A stretch of 64,000 nt of DNA from JABWBR01 sp036741235. Lineage in GTDB: Bacteria; Bacteroidota; Bacteroidia; Chitinophagales; Saprospiraceae. Both the position numbers and the translations under genes were made by a program. Below are positions 1 through 8,778 of this stretch, piece after piece. Numbering within the stretch: position 1 is the first letter of the stretch; each line of letters opens with the position of its first letter. A model generated the notes under the pieces. That model had not been told where the DNA came from and ran no database searches. It saw nothing but the letters and a program-made list of their open reading frames with translations. The stretch is taken from the NCBI GenBank assembly GCA_036741235.1, contig DAINSQ010000001.1:62001-126000 (forward strand), in the 5' to 3' direction.

Positions 1-95
1 TTAACTCGGTACTGTTTGCGCAAGAATCCGACGATCTGATGCCGGCGCTTAAAGCCAGGCTGGGTATAAAAGAAGAAGAACCTGCTAAAGACTAG
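1..95 (+). CDS. C-terminal end of an unidentified protein (partial)
   Basis: The window opens inside a plus-strand reading frame (first full codon at position 3) that ends at TAG 93-95. It encodes about 30 residues with a charged tail finishing LGIKEEEPAKD. The stop overlaps the stop of the convergent protease gene, sharing CTAG at 92-95. Too little is visible to name a family. The frame is supported mainly by the tight convergent junction and the amphipathic residue pattern. Confidence 0.5.
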   Translation, partial: NSVLFAQESDDLMPALKARLGIKEEEPAKD

Positions 96-1237
96 CCTAG
101 CAGCTTCCATTTCGCACTGCGCAAATAGCGGTTTAATATTTCCTTGCTTATTACAGCTACAAGCTTTCCGTTGCGGTCCGATACAGGCAGGAGCTTCCAG
201 TCTGTATCGGACAATATCTGCGCGGCATTTTGCAACTTATCGTCAAGGGTCAGACTTGGAGGATGTAATAACTTGGCCTTATTGACTTGTGTAGAATAGC
301 TCTCCCCGTTTTCTCTAATGGCGGCTAACATAACGTCTCCATCGAGTATGCCAACGAAGTTTTGCCATTCATCAAATACGAAGAGATAGTCGTCTTTGGT
401 TTTGTATCTGAAGACATCATCTATTTCCCCAAAATAATCAGTTGAGTATACTTTCGTAAATGAATACCGCGCAGCATCGCCAACCGAATGGTGTTGCAAT
501 AGATAGTCTTCTCTCATAAGCTTTAATTCAAAAGCCGCGCTAAAAAAGATAAATGCAGCGGCTAGCGCCATCAACCAATTAAACGCGGGAATACTAATAA
601 AAACCAGCACAACAGCGATAGCCTGCCCGATCCGAACAGCGATGGTTGTGGCCTGAATCCTTGGCCGGCTCATGGCAATTAATGCCCGCAAGATACGGCC
701 TCCATCCATCGGGAAGGCGGGTATTAGGTTGAATACCGCTACAAGAATATTGAGTGCAACCAGCCCGACCAGCAGGTAGTCAAGACGGGAGGCATCATGG
801 GCGAAATAATTACCTTGGGGATAAACCCAATATCCAATAATAGCTTCGACATTATCTCCCGAAAGTAACAAGACAAATGGCAGCAGTACCAGGGCAAGCG
901 CCAGATTAGTGAGCGGTCCGGCGGCAGCAACTATCAGTTCGTGCAGGGGCTTGTCTGGCAAACGATCCAATATAGCGAGCCCTCCAATAGGCATCAACAG
1001 GATGCGTTGCGTCTTAACGCCATAGCGGCGAGCAGAAAGCGCATGCCCCAGTTCGTGTAATAATACGCATAAAAACAAAGCCGTGACGGCCGCCATCGTC
1101 CAGCCCAGGTCTACCCAGTTTACGGCCCCATCGAATGAATAATGCGTTGACGCCAACCACAAAAAAAGCGGGGCGAATGTCCAGTGTAAACGCACCGGTA
1201 TCCCAAATAGTCTGACAACCTCTAACGAAGCGCCCAT
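92..1237 (-). CDS. Site-2 protease family (M50) zinc metalloprotease with CBS-like C-terminus
   Basis: Polytopic membrane metalloprotease of 381 aa. Zinc motif HELGH lies at residues 61-65 within a membrane segment, and the second conserved motif, NLIPAFPMDGG at 170-180, supplies the third ligand Asp178. Several hydrophobic segments fill residues 10-240. Residues ~245-381 are soluble and resemble a pair of CBS repeats, as in the SpoIVFB/Rip class. Such enzymes cut transmembrane substrates, for example anti-sigma factors, but no substrate can be assigned here. It is convergent with the gene at the left edge. Confidence 0.88.
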   Translation of the reverse strand: MGASLEVVRLFGIPVRLHWTFAPLFLWLASTHYSFDGAVNWVDLGWTMAAVTALFLCVLLHELGHALSARRYGVKTQRILLMPIGGLAILDRLPDKPLHELIVAAAGPLTNLALALVLLPFVLLLSGDNVEAIIGYWVYPQGNYFAHDASRLDYLLVGLVALNILVAVFNLIPAFPMDGGRILRALIAMSRPRIQATTIAVRIGQAIAVVLVFISIPAFNWLMALAAAFIFFSAAFELKLMREDYLLQHHSVGDAARYSFTKVYSTDYFGEIDDVFRYKTKDDYLFVFDEWQNFVGILDGDVMLAAIRENGESYSTQVNKAKLLHPPSLTLDDKLQNAAQILSDTDWKLLPVSDRNGKLVAVISKEILNRYLRSAKWKLLG

Positions 1238-1243
1238 ATATAT

Positions 1244-2428
1244 TTAGTGACTTACCACGCCTCCCCCCATAATAGGCAGGTACAATTCTCCATTGAGAAT
1301 ACCCCTGGAGATTACAATGCGCTGGATTTCAGAGGTACCTTCATAAATTTGGGTGATTTTGGCGTCGCGCATGAGTCGTTCTACATGGTATTCTTTTACA
1401 AAACCATACCCCCCGTGAATTTGTACCGCTTCGACCGTATGACGCATAGCTACTTCGGAAGCGTATAATTTGGCCATAGCGCTGGCGGCGGCATAATCCA
1501 TCCCCTGATCTTTGAGCCAGGCGGCTCGATACACCATGAGTTTTGCAGCCTCGATTTCGGTGGCCATATCAGCCAGTTTAAAAGCTATAGCCTGATGCTG
1601 ACTAATGGGCTTGCCAAAAGCCGAGCGCTCTTTTGAATAGGCCACTGCCAATTCATAGGCGCCGCCTGCAATTCCAAGAGCTTGCGCCGCAATGCCTATA
1701 CGACCGCCGGCTAGCGTTTTCATAGCAAATTTAAAACCAAATCCATCCTCGCCGATTCGATTGGCCTTGGGCACCTTTACATCGGTATACATAATGGTGT
1801 GCGTATCAGAGGCGCGAATCCCCATTTTGTCTTCTTTTTTACCTACGCTCACGCCGGGCCAATCGGTTTCAACTATGAAAGCATTGATGCCGTGGTGCCC
1901 TTTTTCGGGGTGAGTTTGCGCCATCACGAGATGTATCTTCGATGTGCCTCCGTTGGTAATCCAGTTTTTAGTGCCATTGAGGAGGTAATAATCGCCCATA
2001 TCTACTGCTGTAGTGCGCTGGCTGGTGGCGTCGCTGCCTGCCTCAGGTTCTGAAAGGCAGAACGCGCCGATCCACTCTCCGCCTGCAATTTTGGGCAAAT
2101 ATTTTTGCTTTTGTTCGGCATTGCCATAGGTCTCAAGCCCCCAGCATACCAGTGAATTGTTCACAGACATAATAACCGAACAGGAACTGTCAACTTTCGA
2201 AATTTCCTCCATCGCCAGCACATAAGACAGCGTATCCATTCCGCCGCCGCCATACTCCGGTGAAGTCATCATACCCAGAAAGCCCAATTCCGCCATCTGG
2301 CGCACTTCGGCGGCGGGGTAGGTCATGTTGGCATCTCGTTCGATAATGCCGGGTTTCAGCACTCTTTGTGCAAAATCTCTGGCAGCTTCTTTTACTGCCA
2401 GGTGTTCTTCGCTTAGGTCGAATATCAT
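1244..2428 (-). CDS. Acyl-CoA dehydrogenase (short/medium-chain type)
   Basis: FAD-dependent enzyme that introduces the alpha,beta double bond in acyl-CoA (beta-oxidation or branched-chain amino acid breakdown). The protein has the standard three-part fold: a helical N-terminus, a beta domain with FCLSEPEAGSDA and WITNGG motifs, and a helical C-terminus with IHGGYGF and the catalytic Glu in IYEGTSEIQR. The ATG at 2428 is chosen; a further 13 residues are open upstream, but MIFDLSEEH matches the usual N-terminus. At 394 aa it is slightly longer than the usual ~380. The acyl-chain specificity cannot be read from the sequence. Confidence 0.93.
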   Translation of the reverse strand: MIFDLSEEHLAVKEAARDFAQRVLKPGIIERDANMTYPAAEVRQMAELGFLGMMTSPEYGGGGMDTLSYVLAMEEISKVDSSCSVIMSVNNSLVCWGLETYGNAEQKQKYLPKIAGGEWIGAFCLSEPEAGSDATSQRTTAVDMGDYYLLNGTKNWITNGGTSKIHLVMAQTHPEKGHHGINAFIVETDWPGVSVGKKEDKMGIRASDTHTIMYTDVKVPKANRIGEDGFGFKFAMKTLAGGRIGIAAQALGIAGGAYELAVAYSKERSAFGKPISQHQAIAFKLADMATEIEAAKLMVYRAAWLKDQGMDYAAASAMAKLYASEVAMRHTVEAVQIHGGYGFVKEYHVERLMRDAKITQIYEGTSEIQRIVISRGILNGELYLPIMGGGVVSH

Positions 2429-2470
2429 AACGAGTAGTTTTGGTATATGTAAAACCCGGATTAGCAAAGA

Positions 2471-2489
2471 CGGTTCAAGCGACGAACCG
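2471..2489 (-). terminator. Possible weak hairpin upstream of the acyl-CoA dehydrogenase gene
   Basis: CGGTTC (2471-2476) and GAACCG (2484-2489) form a 6-bp inverted repeat with a 7-nt loop, between the NlpC/P60 stop and the dehydrogenase start on the minus strand. The following minus-strand bases (TCTTTG) are only modestly T-rich, so termination would be weak. Confidence 0.3.
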
Positions 2490-2559
2490 GGCTATTTCGA
2501 CGCGCCTAGCGAATTTACGCTAAATGACGTGAATTGGCAAAGATTAAGCTGATATTACT

Positions 2560-3102
2560 TTATTTCCCTTTTGATAAAACATCGCGGGCCGAGTCGATTT
2601 TAGGCTGCCAGTATTTATCGGCATAAATATCGTCAATCACTACGCCGCGGGAGGTGCTGTGAATAACCTTGAGGCTTTTGCCGCCGGCAGATACCACCAT
2701 GGCAACGTGGAATATCTCCTGGCCTTTGGAACGGCGGAAAAATATGAGATCGCCCGGTTTAGCCCTGGCAGGATCAACGGGCTTGCCTTGTAAAGCTTGC
2801 CCTCTTGAACTCGCTGCCAGGTCTATGTCGAACTTCCTGAAAACATACGAAGTGAAACCTGAACAATCAAATCCTTGCGAAGGCGTTTTTCCCGCTTCGC
2901 GGTAACCGGCGCCAAGGTGTCGCTTGGCGTAGTCGAGTATGCGCTCGCGCAATTTAGATTCTGCGCTCGCACTGGAATTCTCAACCGGCGCGTTGGCAGG
3001 CGCAGTTACCTCTCTGATGAAAGTACACTGACTGACCGTAAAACATAACAGCGCGACCAAAATACTGTTTCGGAATCGATGTAATGCCCGGATAATGTTC
3101 AT
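2560..3102 (-). CDS. NlpC/P60 family peptidase, probable lipoprotein
   Basis: Cell-wall endopeptidase, probably cleaving D-Glu/diaminopimelate bonds in murein. With the ATG at 3102 (an upstream TTG at 3114 is also in frame) the protein has 180 aa. It has a hydrophobic N-terminus ending VSQC (Cys26), an imperfect lipobox. The catalytic triad is visible as Cys80 in FDCSGFTSY, His132 in FHVAMVV and His148 in IHSTSRG. Envelope attachment is an inference from the signal. It lies just downstream of a DUF4286 gene on the same strand. Confidence 0.88.
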   Translation of the reverse strand: MNIIRALHRFRNSILVALLCFTVSQCTFIREVTAPANAPVENSSASAESKLRERILDYAKRHLGAGYREAGKTPSQGFDCSGFTSYVFRKFDIDLAASSRGQALQGKPVDPARAKPGDLIFFRRSKGQEIFHVAMVVSAGGKSLKVIHSTSRGVVIDDIYADKYWQPKIDSARDVLSKGK

Positions 3103-3119
3103 GGTTGTTCTCAATTAGC

Positions 3120-3422
3120 TCATACTTCCTCCATCAACGTTCGGAAAGCCACATATTTATTGGCATAGCGCTGAGCGTGTTCTGCCTGGAGGCGCTGAGC
3201 ATATTCATCGCGATAGCGAATAAAAGAATCAAGGCTGGGCGTGAAATACTGAATAGCATAGGTAACGCCTTCCTGGTCTTCATCGCCTAAAATGCGATAA
3301 AATTTATACCCGGTAAATAATCCGGTTGCCAACACATCAGGGATATGGGTGTTTTTCATCCAATTCACCCACTCCTCGTGCGTTTTTGTTTCAATTTTCA
3401 CCGTCACATTGTAAAGTATCAT
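3120..3422 (-). CDS. DUF4286 family protein
   Basis: Compact 100-aa protein of the Bacteroidota family DUF4286. Typical features are the MILYNVTVKI start, a WVNWMKNTHIPDVL helix and a C-terminal helix followed by KYVAFRTLMEEV. The fold looks like a small alpha/beta dimeric domain. No biochemical role is established. It sits between murA and the NlpC/P60 lipoprotein on the same strand with short gaps (8 and 17 nt), so co-transcription is likely. Confidence 0.85.
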   Translation of the reverse strand: MILYNVTVKIETKTHEEWVNWMKNTHIPDVLATGLFTGYKFYRILGDEDQEGVTYAIQYFTPSLDSFIRYRDEYAQRLQAEHAQRYANKYVAFRTLMEEV

Positions 3423-3430
3423 AACGTAGG

Positions 3431-4741
3431 TCAGATGCGTTTTATTTGAGCGCCAAGCGCATTGAGGCGGTCGTCGATGCGTTGATACCCGCGATCGATC
3501 TGGTGGATATTGTGAATTATGCTTTTGCCCTTTGCCGACATCGCGGCGATTAGCAACGCAACTCCCGCACGAATATCGGGCGAAGTCATTTCGATGCCTC
3601 GCAACTGAAATCGTCGGTTGAGGCCGATGACAGTCGCACGGTGGGGGTCGCAGAGGATGATCTGGGCGCCCATGTCTATCAGTTTATCGACAAAAAACAA
3701 ACGGCTTTCAAACATCTTCTGGTGAATGAGCACGCTGCCGTTGGCCTGCGTAGCCACTACCAGCACGATGCTCATGAGGTCGGGGGTGAACCCGGGCCAG
3801 GGCGCATCGTAAATGGTTAGGATCGAACCGTCTATAAACGTTTGAATTTGATATTCTTCCTGGCTGGGGATGTATATATCGTCACCCTGAATTTCCATGA
3901 CGATGCCCAGTTTTTCAAATACATGGGGAATTATACCCAGCTCCTGGATTTGGGCATCTTTGATAGTGATAGCCGATTGTGTCATGGCGGCCATACCGAT
4001 AAAGCTGCCTACCTCGATCATATCGGGCAGCAGCCGGTGGGTAGTGCCGCCAAGTTGGCTCACCCCCTCTATAGAGAGCAAGTTAGACCCAATACCCGAA
4101 ATGCGGGCGCCCATGCGCACCAGCATTCGACACAACTGCTGCACATAGGGTTCACAGGCAGCGTTATAAATTTGGGTAGTACCCTTGGCCAACACGGCAG
4201 CCATAATCACGTTGGCCGTACCGGTTACGGAGATTTCCTCCATTAGCATGTACTTACCCTTTAATTCAGGAGCATCAAGATAATAGCGGTTGTTGCTTTC
4301 GTCGTAGACGAATCGCGCGCCGAGTTGCTCGAAACCCAAGAGGTGAGTATCCAGGCGACGGCGACCAATTTTATCGCCGCCGGGTTTGGCCAGAAAAGCT
4401 TTGCCAAAACGCCCCAACATAGGTCCAATGAGGGTTACTGACCCCCTGATGCGACTGGCATTTTTCTGGTAGTCGTCCGACTGGGCGTATTCGAGATCTA
4501 TATCTTTAGCCTGAAAAGAAAACGTATCAGCATTGATCTGTTGCACTTCCACGCCAAGACCTTGCAAAAGTTCAATCAGCAAGCGTACATCGCGAATATC
4601 GGGAATATTGGAAATGGTAACTTTTTCTTCTGTAAGCAGGGTAGCGCAAATAACCTGCAACGCCTCATTTTTGGCGCCTTGAGGCGTGATTGATCCACTC
4701 AGGCGCAAGCCGCCTGTGACTTCAAAGGCATCGGAAATCAT
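3431..4741 (-). CDS. murA: UDP-N-acetylglucosamine 1-carboxyvinyltransferase (Asp-type active site)
   Basis: First committed step of peptidoglycan synthesis: enolpyruvyl transfer from PEP to UDP-GlcNAc, in the cytoplasm. The 436-aa protein has the inverted alpha/beta barrel pattern, QGAKNEALQ near the N-terminus and the active-site loop PGGDKIGRRRLDTH. In that loop the residue equivalent to E. coli Cys115 is Asp123 (codon 4373-4375). Asp at this site is known in naturally fosfomycin-insensitive MurA proteins. It precedes the DUF4286 and NlpC genes in an apparent operon. Confidence 0.96.
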   Translation of the reverse strand: MISDAFEVTGGLRLSGSITPQGAKNEALQVICATLLTEEKVTISNIPDIRDVRLLIELLQGLGVEVQQINADTFSFQAKDIDLEYAQSDDYQKNASRIRGSVTLIGPMLGRFGKAFLAKPGGDKIGRRRLDTHLLGFEQLGARFVYDESNNRYYLDAPELKGKYMLMEEISVTGTANVIMAAVLAKGTTQIYNAACEPYVQQLCRMLVRMGARISGIGSNLLSIEGVSQLGGTTHRLLPDMIEVGSFIGMAAMTQSAITIKDAQIQELGIIPHVFEKLGIVMEIQGDDIYIPSQEEYQIQTFIDGSILTIYDAPWPGFTPDLMSIVLVVATQANGSVLIHQKMFESRLFFVDKLIDMGAQIILCDPHRATVIGLNRRFQLRGIEMTSPDIRAGVALLIAAMSAKGKSIIHNIHQIDRGYQRIDDRLNALGAQIKRI

Positions 4742-4768
4742 GGTCCTGTTTTTTGGCCCGGTTTTGAG

Positions 4769-5485
4769 TTATTTTTTCCGGCGACCGCCGCCCTTATTCA
4801 TGTTGTTGTTTCTGTTGCGATTATCGCCGCCCTGATTGTTGCGCTGGTTGGGATAAGGCGCATTGCCGCGCGATTTATTCATATTATTCGGGCGTTGTTG
4901 TTGCTTGCCGCGATTAACGCTGCCGCCCCCCAGATTCTCGAGAGAGGCGTCTTCATGCATAGTGATAAGTCCGTTTGATAATGCAGCCAGGTCGGCTTTG
5001 ATCACCTCATCGCTAACATAGAGTTCTCGATTCCAGGTTTTATAGGCCAGTTTCATATAAGCTCCGATGACGGCCACGAAAGCGTCGCGTTTGCGGCCCG
5101 GAGGCATACTCAGCGCTTTGGAAATGAGGCGTTGCACATTGGTGCCATAGTGGCGGTATTTGGTTTCCGATTGTGGGTACGGAATGACGTCAGGTTTTTT
5201 ATGCGCATCGTCAGGGGTAGGCTTATGGCCAAAAGGCGGGGTTACGTCAAGGTCGTATTCAGCAATGACAAATACGTGTTTCCAAAGCTTTTCCTTGAAA
5301 TCTTCCGCGCTGCGGTTTTGCGGGTGCATTTGCATCATCAAATCCACGACCTTCTCCACAAAAGCCTGCCGAAAACGATCGTCTTCAATAGTTTTTGCGT
5401 ATTGGATTAAATTTTGCACATTCCGGCCGTATTCCGGGATAATGAGCTCTTCTTTCGAAGAATTGTATTCCATGTCAATTGCCAT
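4769..5485 (-). CDS. DUF4290 domain protein with Asn/Gly/Arg-rich tail
   Basis: 238-aa protein. Residues 1-175 match the Bacteroidota DUF4290 family (IIPEYGRNVQNLIQYA, YRHYGTNVQRLI), a helical domain of unknown function. The last ~55 residues are low complexity, rich in Asn, Gly, Arg and Gln, and end in a basic RRKK. Such a tail could bind nucleic acid, but this is only an inference. It lies between glmS and murA on the same strand, 27 nt before murA, suggesting a cell-wall operon context. Confidence 0.85.
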   Translation of the reverse strand: MAIDMEYNSSKEELIIPEYGRNVQNLIQYAKTIEDDRFRQAFVEKVVDLMMQMHPQNRSAEDFKEKLWKHVFVIAEYDLDVTPPFGHKPTPDDAHKKPDVIPYPQSETKYRHYGTNVQRLISKALSMPPGRKRDAFVAVIGAYMKLAYKTWNRELYVSDEVIKADLAALSNGLITMHEDASLENLGGGSVNRGKQQQRPNNMNKSRGNAPYPNQRNNQGGDNRNRNNNMNKGGGRRKK

Positions 5486-5504
5486 AGGGCCGTATAAGTT
5501 TAAA

Positions 5505-7343
5505 TTATTCTACAGTTACTGATTTGGCCAGATTGCGGGGCTGGTCCACGTTGCAACCGCGCATCACTGCAATATGGTACGAAAGGAGTTGCAAGGGGAT
5601 CACCGACAATAGGGGGGTTAGCGGTTCTTCGGTATCAGGAATTTCAATAGTATAATCGGCAATCTTACTGATTACCTCGTCGCCTTCCGTTACTACTGCA
5701 ATGACTACGCCTTTGCGCGCCTTTACCTCCTGGATGTTGCTAACGATTTTGTCGTAGGCGCTGCGGTTTGTTGCAATCACTACTACCGGCATCTGATCGT
5801 CAATGAGGGCAATCGGACCGTGTTTCATTTCTGCTGCCGGATAGCCTTCGGCATGGATATAGGAGATCTCCTTCAACTTGAGAGCGCCCTCCAGGGCAAC
5901 CGGAAAGTTATATCCGCGGCCCAAATATAATGCATTAGGTCTATCTTTGATCTCGCCGGCAATGTATTTTACCATCGAGTTGCTTTCGAGCACTTTCTGC
6001 ACTTTGGCAGGAATATTGGCCAATTCACGCACCAACTGCTGATAGTATGAATTTGATATCGTGCCGCGCTTGTGAGCCAGGCAGAGTGCCATCATCGTGA
6101 GCAGCGTTACCTGGCCGGTAAAAGCTTTGGTAGAAGCCACGCCGATTTCGGGGCCTGCATGGATATAGGAGCCTGCATCGGTATACCTGGCAATGGAAGA
6201 GCCTACTACATTGACAATGCCATATATTAACGCGCCTTTTTCTTTAGCCAATTCCAGCGCAGCCAGGGTATCGGCGGTTTCGCCCGATTGAGACAAGGCG
6301 ATCACTACATCTTTTTCTGTAATAATAGGATTGCGATATCGCAATTCGGAAGCGTATTCCACTTCAACGGGAATACGGGCGAGGTCTTCGAGTAAATATT
6401 CGCCTATCAAGCCCGCATGCCACGAGGTGCCGCAGCCTGCAATAATAATCCGGTTGGCATTAACAATGCGGTTGATGTACTCTTCAAGTCCGCCAAGCCT
6501 CACCCAGCCTTCGTCGGCATTGAGGCGCCCGCGCATACAATCAGCTATGGTAGTACTCTGCTCGTAGATTTCCTTAAGCATAAAGTAGTCAAAGCCGCCT
6601 TTCTCTAACATCTCGATCTTGAGGTCGAGTTCATGAATAAAGGGCGTTTGCTTTTCATTGTCAATGGTTTTGATTTGCAAGTCGCCGTGGCGGGGCACCA
6701 TTGCAATTTCTTCGTCATTGAGATACACCACTTTTTTGGTGTGTTCAACAATGGGCGTGGCGTCGGAGGCAATAAAATATTCGCCTTCTCCAATCCCGAT
6801 AACCAAAGGGCTGGCTTTTCGAGCTGCCACCAGTTTGTCGGGGTCGTTGCTATCCAATAATACAATAGCGTAAGCGCCGACTACTCTGGTGAGTGCCACC
6901 CTCACCGCTTCTTCGAGGGGCAGATTGTCGCGTTTTTGGATTTCTTCAATAAGATGAACCAGTACTTCTGTGTCGGTTTCGCTTGTGAAAATGTGGCCTT
7001 CTTTTTCAAGAGCAGCTTTCAGCAGGGCATAATTTTCAATAATACCGTTGTGGACAATCGTCAGCCTGTGATTGCCGGACACATGGGGGTGGGCATTGAT
7101 ATCATCGGGAGCGCCGTGGGTTGCCCATCGGGTATGGCCAATGCCGATGTTGCCGTCTTTGGGCAATTGAGCTGCAAAATTGACGAGTTCTGCTACTTTG
7201 CCTTTTTTCTTGTAAATGTGAGTTTCTCCATTCAACAGGGCTACACCAGCACTGTCATACCCGCGGTATTCCAGGCGTTGAAGGCCTTTTATCAAAATAG
7301 GATAGGCTTGTTTTTCGCCAATATAAGCCACAATTCCACACAT
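5505..7343 (-). CDS. glmS: Glutamine-fructose-6-phosphate aminotransferase (isomerizing)
   Basis: Makes glucosamine-6-phosphate from fructose-6-phosphate and glutamine, feeding murein and LPS synthesis. At 612 aa it has the usual length. The N-terminal class II glutaminase starts MCGIVAYIG with nucleophile Cys2 after Met removal, followed by RLEYRGYDSAG and HTRWATHG. Two SIS sugar-isomerase domains follow (GCGTSWHAG, SQSGETADT, LGRGYNFPVA), ending NLAKSVTVE. A TAAATTTG box just upstream (7352-7359, minus) may drive it. Murein synthesis neighbours (murA) fit its role. Confidence 0.97.
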   Translation of the reverse strand: MCGIVAYIGEKQAYPILIKGLQRLEYRGYDSAGVALLNGETHIYKKKGKVAELVNFAAQLPKDGNIGIGHTRWATHGAPDDINAHPHVSGNHRLTIVHNGIIENYALLKAALEKEGHIFTSETDTEVLVHLIEEIQKRDNLPLEEAVRVALTRVVGAYAIVLLDSNDPDKLVAARKASPLVIGIGEGEYFIASDATPIVEHTKKVVYLNDEEIAMVPRHGDLQIKTIDNEKQTPFIHELDLKIEMLEKGGFDYFMLKEIYEQSTTIADCMRGRLNADEGWVRLGGLEEYINRIVNANRIIIAGCGTSWHAGLIGEYLLEDLARIPVEVEYASELRYRNPIITEKDVVIALSQSGETADTLAALELAKEKGALIYGIVNVVGSSIARYTDAGSYIHAGPEIGVASTKAFTGQVTLLTMMALCLAHKRGTISNSYYQQLVRELANIPAKVQKVLESNSMVKYIAGEIKDRPNALYLGRGYNFPVALEGALKLKEISYIHAEGYPAAEMKHGPIALIDDQMPVVVIATNRSAYDKIVSNIQEVKARKGVVIAVVTEGDEVISKIADYTIEIPDTEEPLTPLLSVIPLQLLSYHIAVMRGCNVDQPRNLAKSVTVE

Positions 7344-7351
7344 GGTCGTTA

Positions 7352-7359
7352 CAAATTTA
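7352..7359 (-). promoter_or_regulatory. Candidate -7 box of glmS
   Basis: TAAATTTG on the minus strand fits the Bacteroidota TAnnTTTG -7 element and ends 8 nt before the glmS ATG (7343). It lies in the 24-nt gap behind the DUF4270 gene, so glmS may have its own promoter. No clear -33 TTTG is seen. Confidence 0.4.
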
Positions 7360-7367
7360 AATGGGAA

Positions 7368-8723
7368 TTATAATTTAGTATATGTCAGTTTGAGCTGCAT
7401 TGGATAAGTGGGATGTTCTGCTCCGCATAGCGTCACGCGGTCGGCGCGCCGGGCGCCAAATCGCACAACCAGATAGATTTCATTGATTTCCTCGCCTTTG
7501 ATCATTTGCTGAAAATGCGCAGTTAGATTCATCTTGTAACGGGATGGTTGCCCGTTTGTACCTTTTTCCAATACGCCGCCAAAAATTTCATTGAGGCCGC
7601 TGACTGCCAAGCCGAGGGCTACATCGTCAATTTCTTTTAACTTGCCGCTGCTATTGCGGGTAAAGAGCAACAATTGATCGGCAGGCGTAAAAACCTGCGC
7701 ATTGTCATTGCCGAGGTATGCTACGGTCACGACCAATTCCGCTTTGTTGATGATAATGTTTTCGAGTTCTTCAACGTGAGGAAGCGTGATTTTGGTATAT
7801 ACACCCCGCATACCTTGCACAAAAGTATATTCACCGCCAAGAGAAGCGTCATTGAGGTAGGGCTCAACAGGCGCGTCAGTATAGTCATGTTCGTATTGGG
7901 CAGTAGTTACCCCAAAATTGTTAAAAGCAAAAACGTATTGCTCTTTTTTGGCATTTTTGGTGTAAAAGAGGTGGATACCGCTGAATGCAGATAAGATATT
8001 AAAACTTAACACGCCGTTAGTGGTAGTGCCCGGCTTGAGGTGTAAACCTTTAAAAGCTTCCAGAAAGGTACTGTCATTTTTATAAACAGTAGTATCGTAT
8101 TGCAACAGGCGCAATCCCAATTCTGTACTCAGCGGAATGCGCAAATGAGGCACCACCTTCACCGTGTCGGCATCATCATTACTATAGTTGATTACTTCCA
8201 GGCTGTCATATCGGGGTACAAATTCACGGCTGCCCAATAAAACCGGCTTGGTAGCAAATCCTTTGTCAGAATTATATGATGCGTCATTATCAAGCGACTC
8301 ATCCAGCTCCAACACATCCATGCCATATGTTTGACTTACATTGCCATAATAGCCGGCAGAATCGTACACCAACACCAGGACGATGGAATCGAGCGTAGCG
8401 CCGGAGAAGTCAAAACTTTGATAAGCCCCCGACAACGTGCGCTGAAGCCTGGCCTGGGTATATATCGAAGCCCTCGTTTTGCCAAAAACAGGGTCTTCCA
8501 TTTGACCAAATAGATAACTCGACAATAGTGTAGTCGGAGAATAAGTAGTAAGGGTGTCGCCAATAAAACTGGATGTTTGAAGCGTAAGGGTATCCGTATA
8601 ATCAACGCCTACCTGATCGCCTTCCAGTAGTTCTGATCCCACGTCGGTAGGGTCTACACATGCCGCGAAATTAAACAACAAGGCTGTTGCGACGGCGCAT
8701 GCCGCAGCGCTAATGCTTTTCAT
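7368..8723 (-). CDS. DUF4270 family lipoprotein
   Basis: 451-aa lipoprotein with a signal peptide and lipobox FAAC (Cys22). The mature part begins VDPTDVGSELL and matches DUF4270, a large, mostly beta-strand family restricted to Bacteroidota. It contains the family's typical pattern of a DTLTLQTS segment, repeated beta-rich blocks and a C-terminal MQLKLTYTKL. It is probably surface or outer-membrane anchored. No activity is known. In this phylum it often lies beside glmS and the half-length GT5 gene, as here. Confidence 0.85.
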   Translation of the reverse strand: MKSISAAACAVATALLFNFAACVDPTDVGSELLEGDQVGVDYTDTLTLQTSSFIGDTLTTYSPTTLLSSYLFGQMEDPVFGKTRASIYTQARLQRTLSGAYQSFDFSGATLDSIVLVLVYDSAGYYGNVSQTYGMDVLELDESLDNDASYNSDKGFATKPVLLGSREFVPRYDSLEVINYSNDDADTVKVVPHLRIPLSTELGLRLLQYDTTVYKNDSTFLEAFKGLHLKPGTTTNGVLSFNILSAFSGIHLFYTKNAKKEQYVFAFNNFGVTTAQYEHDYTDAPVEPYLNDASLGGEYTFVQGMRGVYTKITLPHVEELENIIINKAELVVTVAYLGNDNAQVFTPADQLLLFTRNSSGKLKEIDDVALGLAVSGLNEIFGGVLEKGTNGQPSRYKMNLTAHFQQMIKGEEINEIYLVVRFGARRADRVTLCGAEHPTYPMQLKLTYTKL

Positions 8724-8778
8724 GCTTGAGCTCGAATTTTACAAGGGTTGAAAGCGTGCTGTTGTGCAAGGATTGGAA

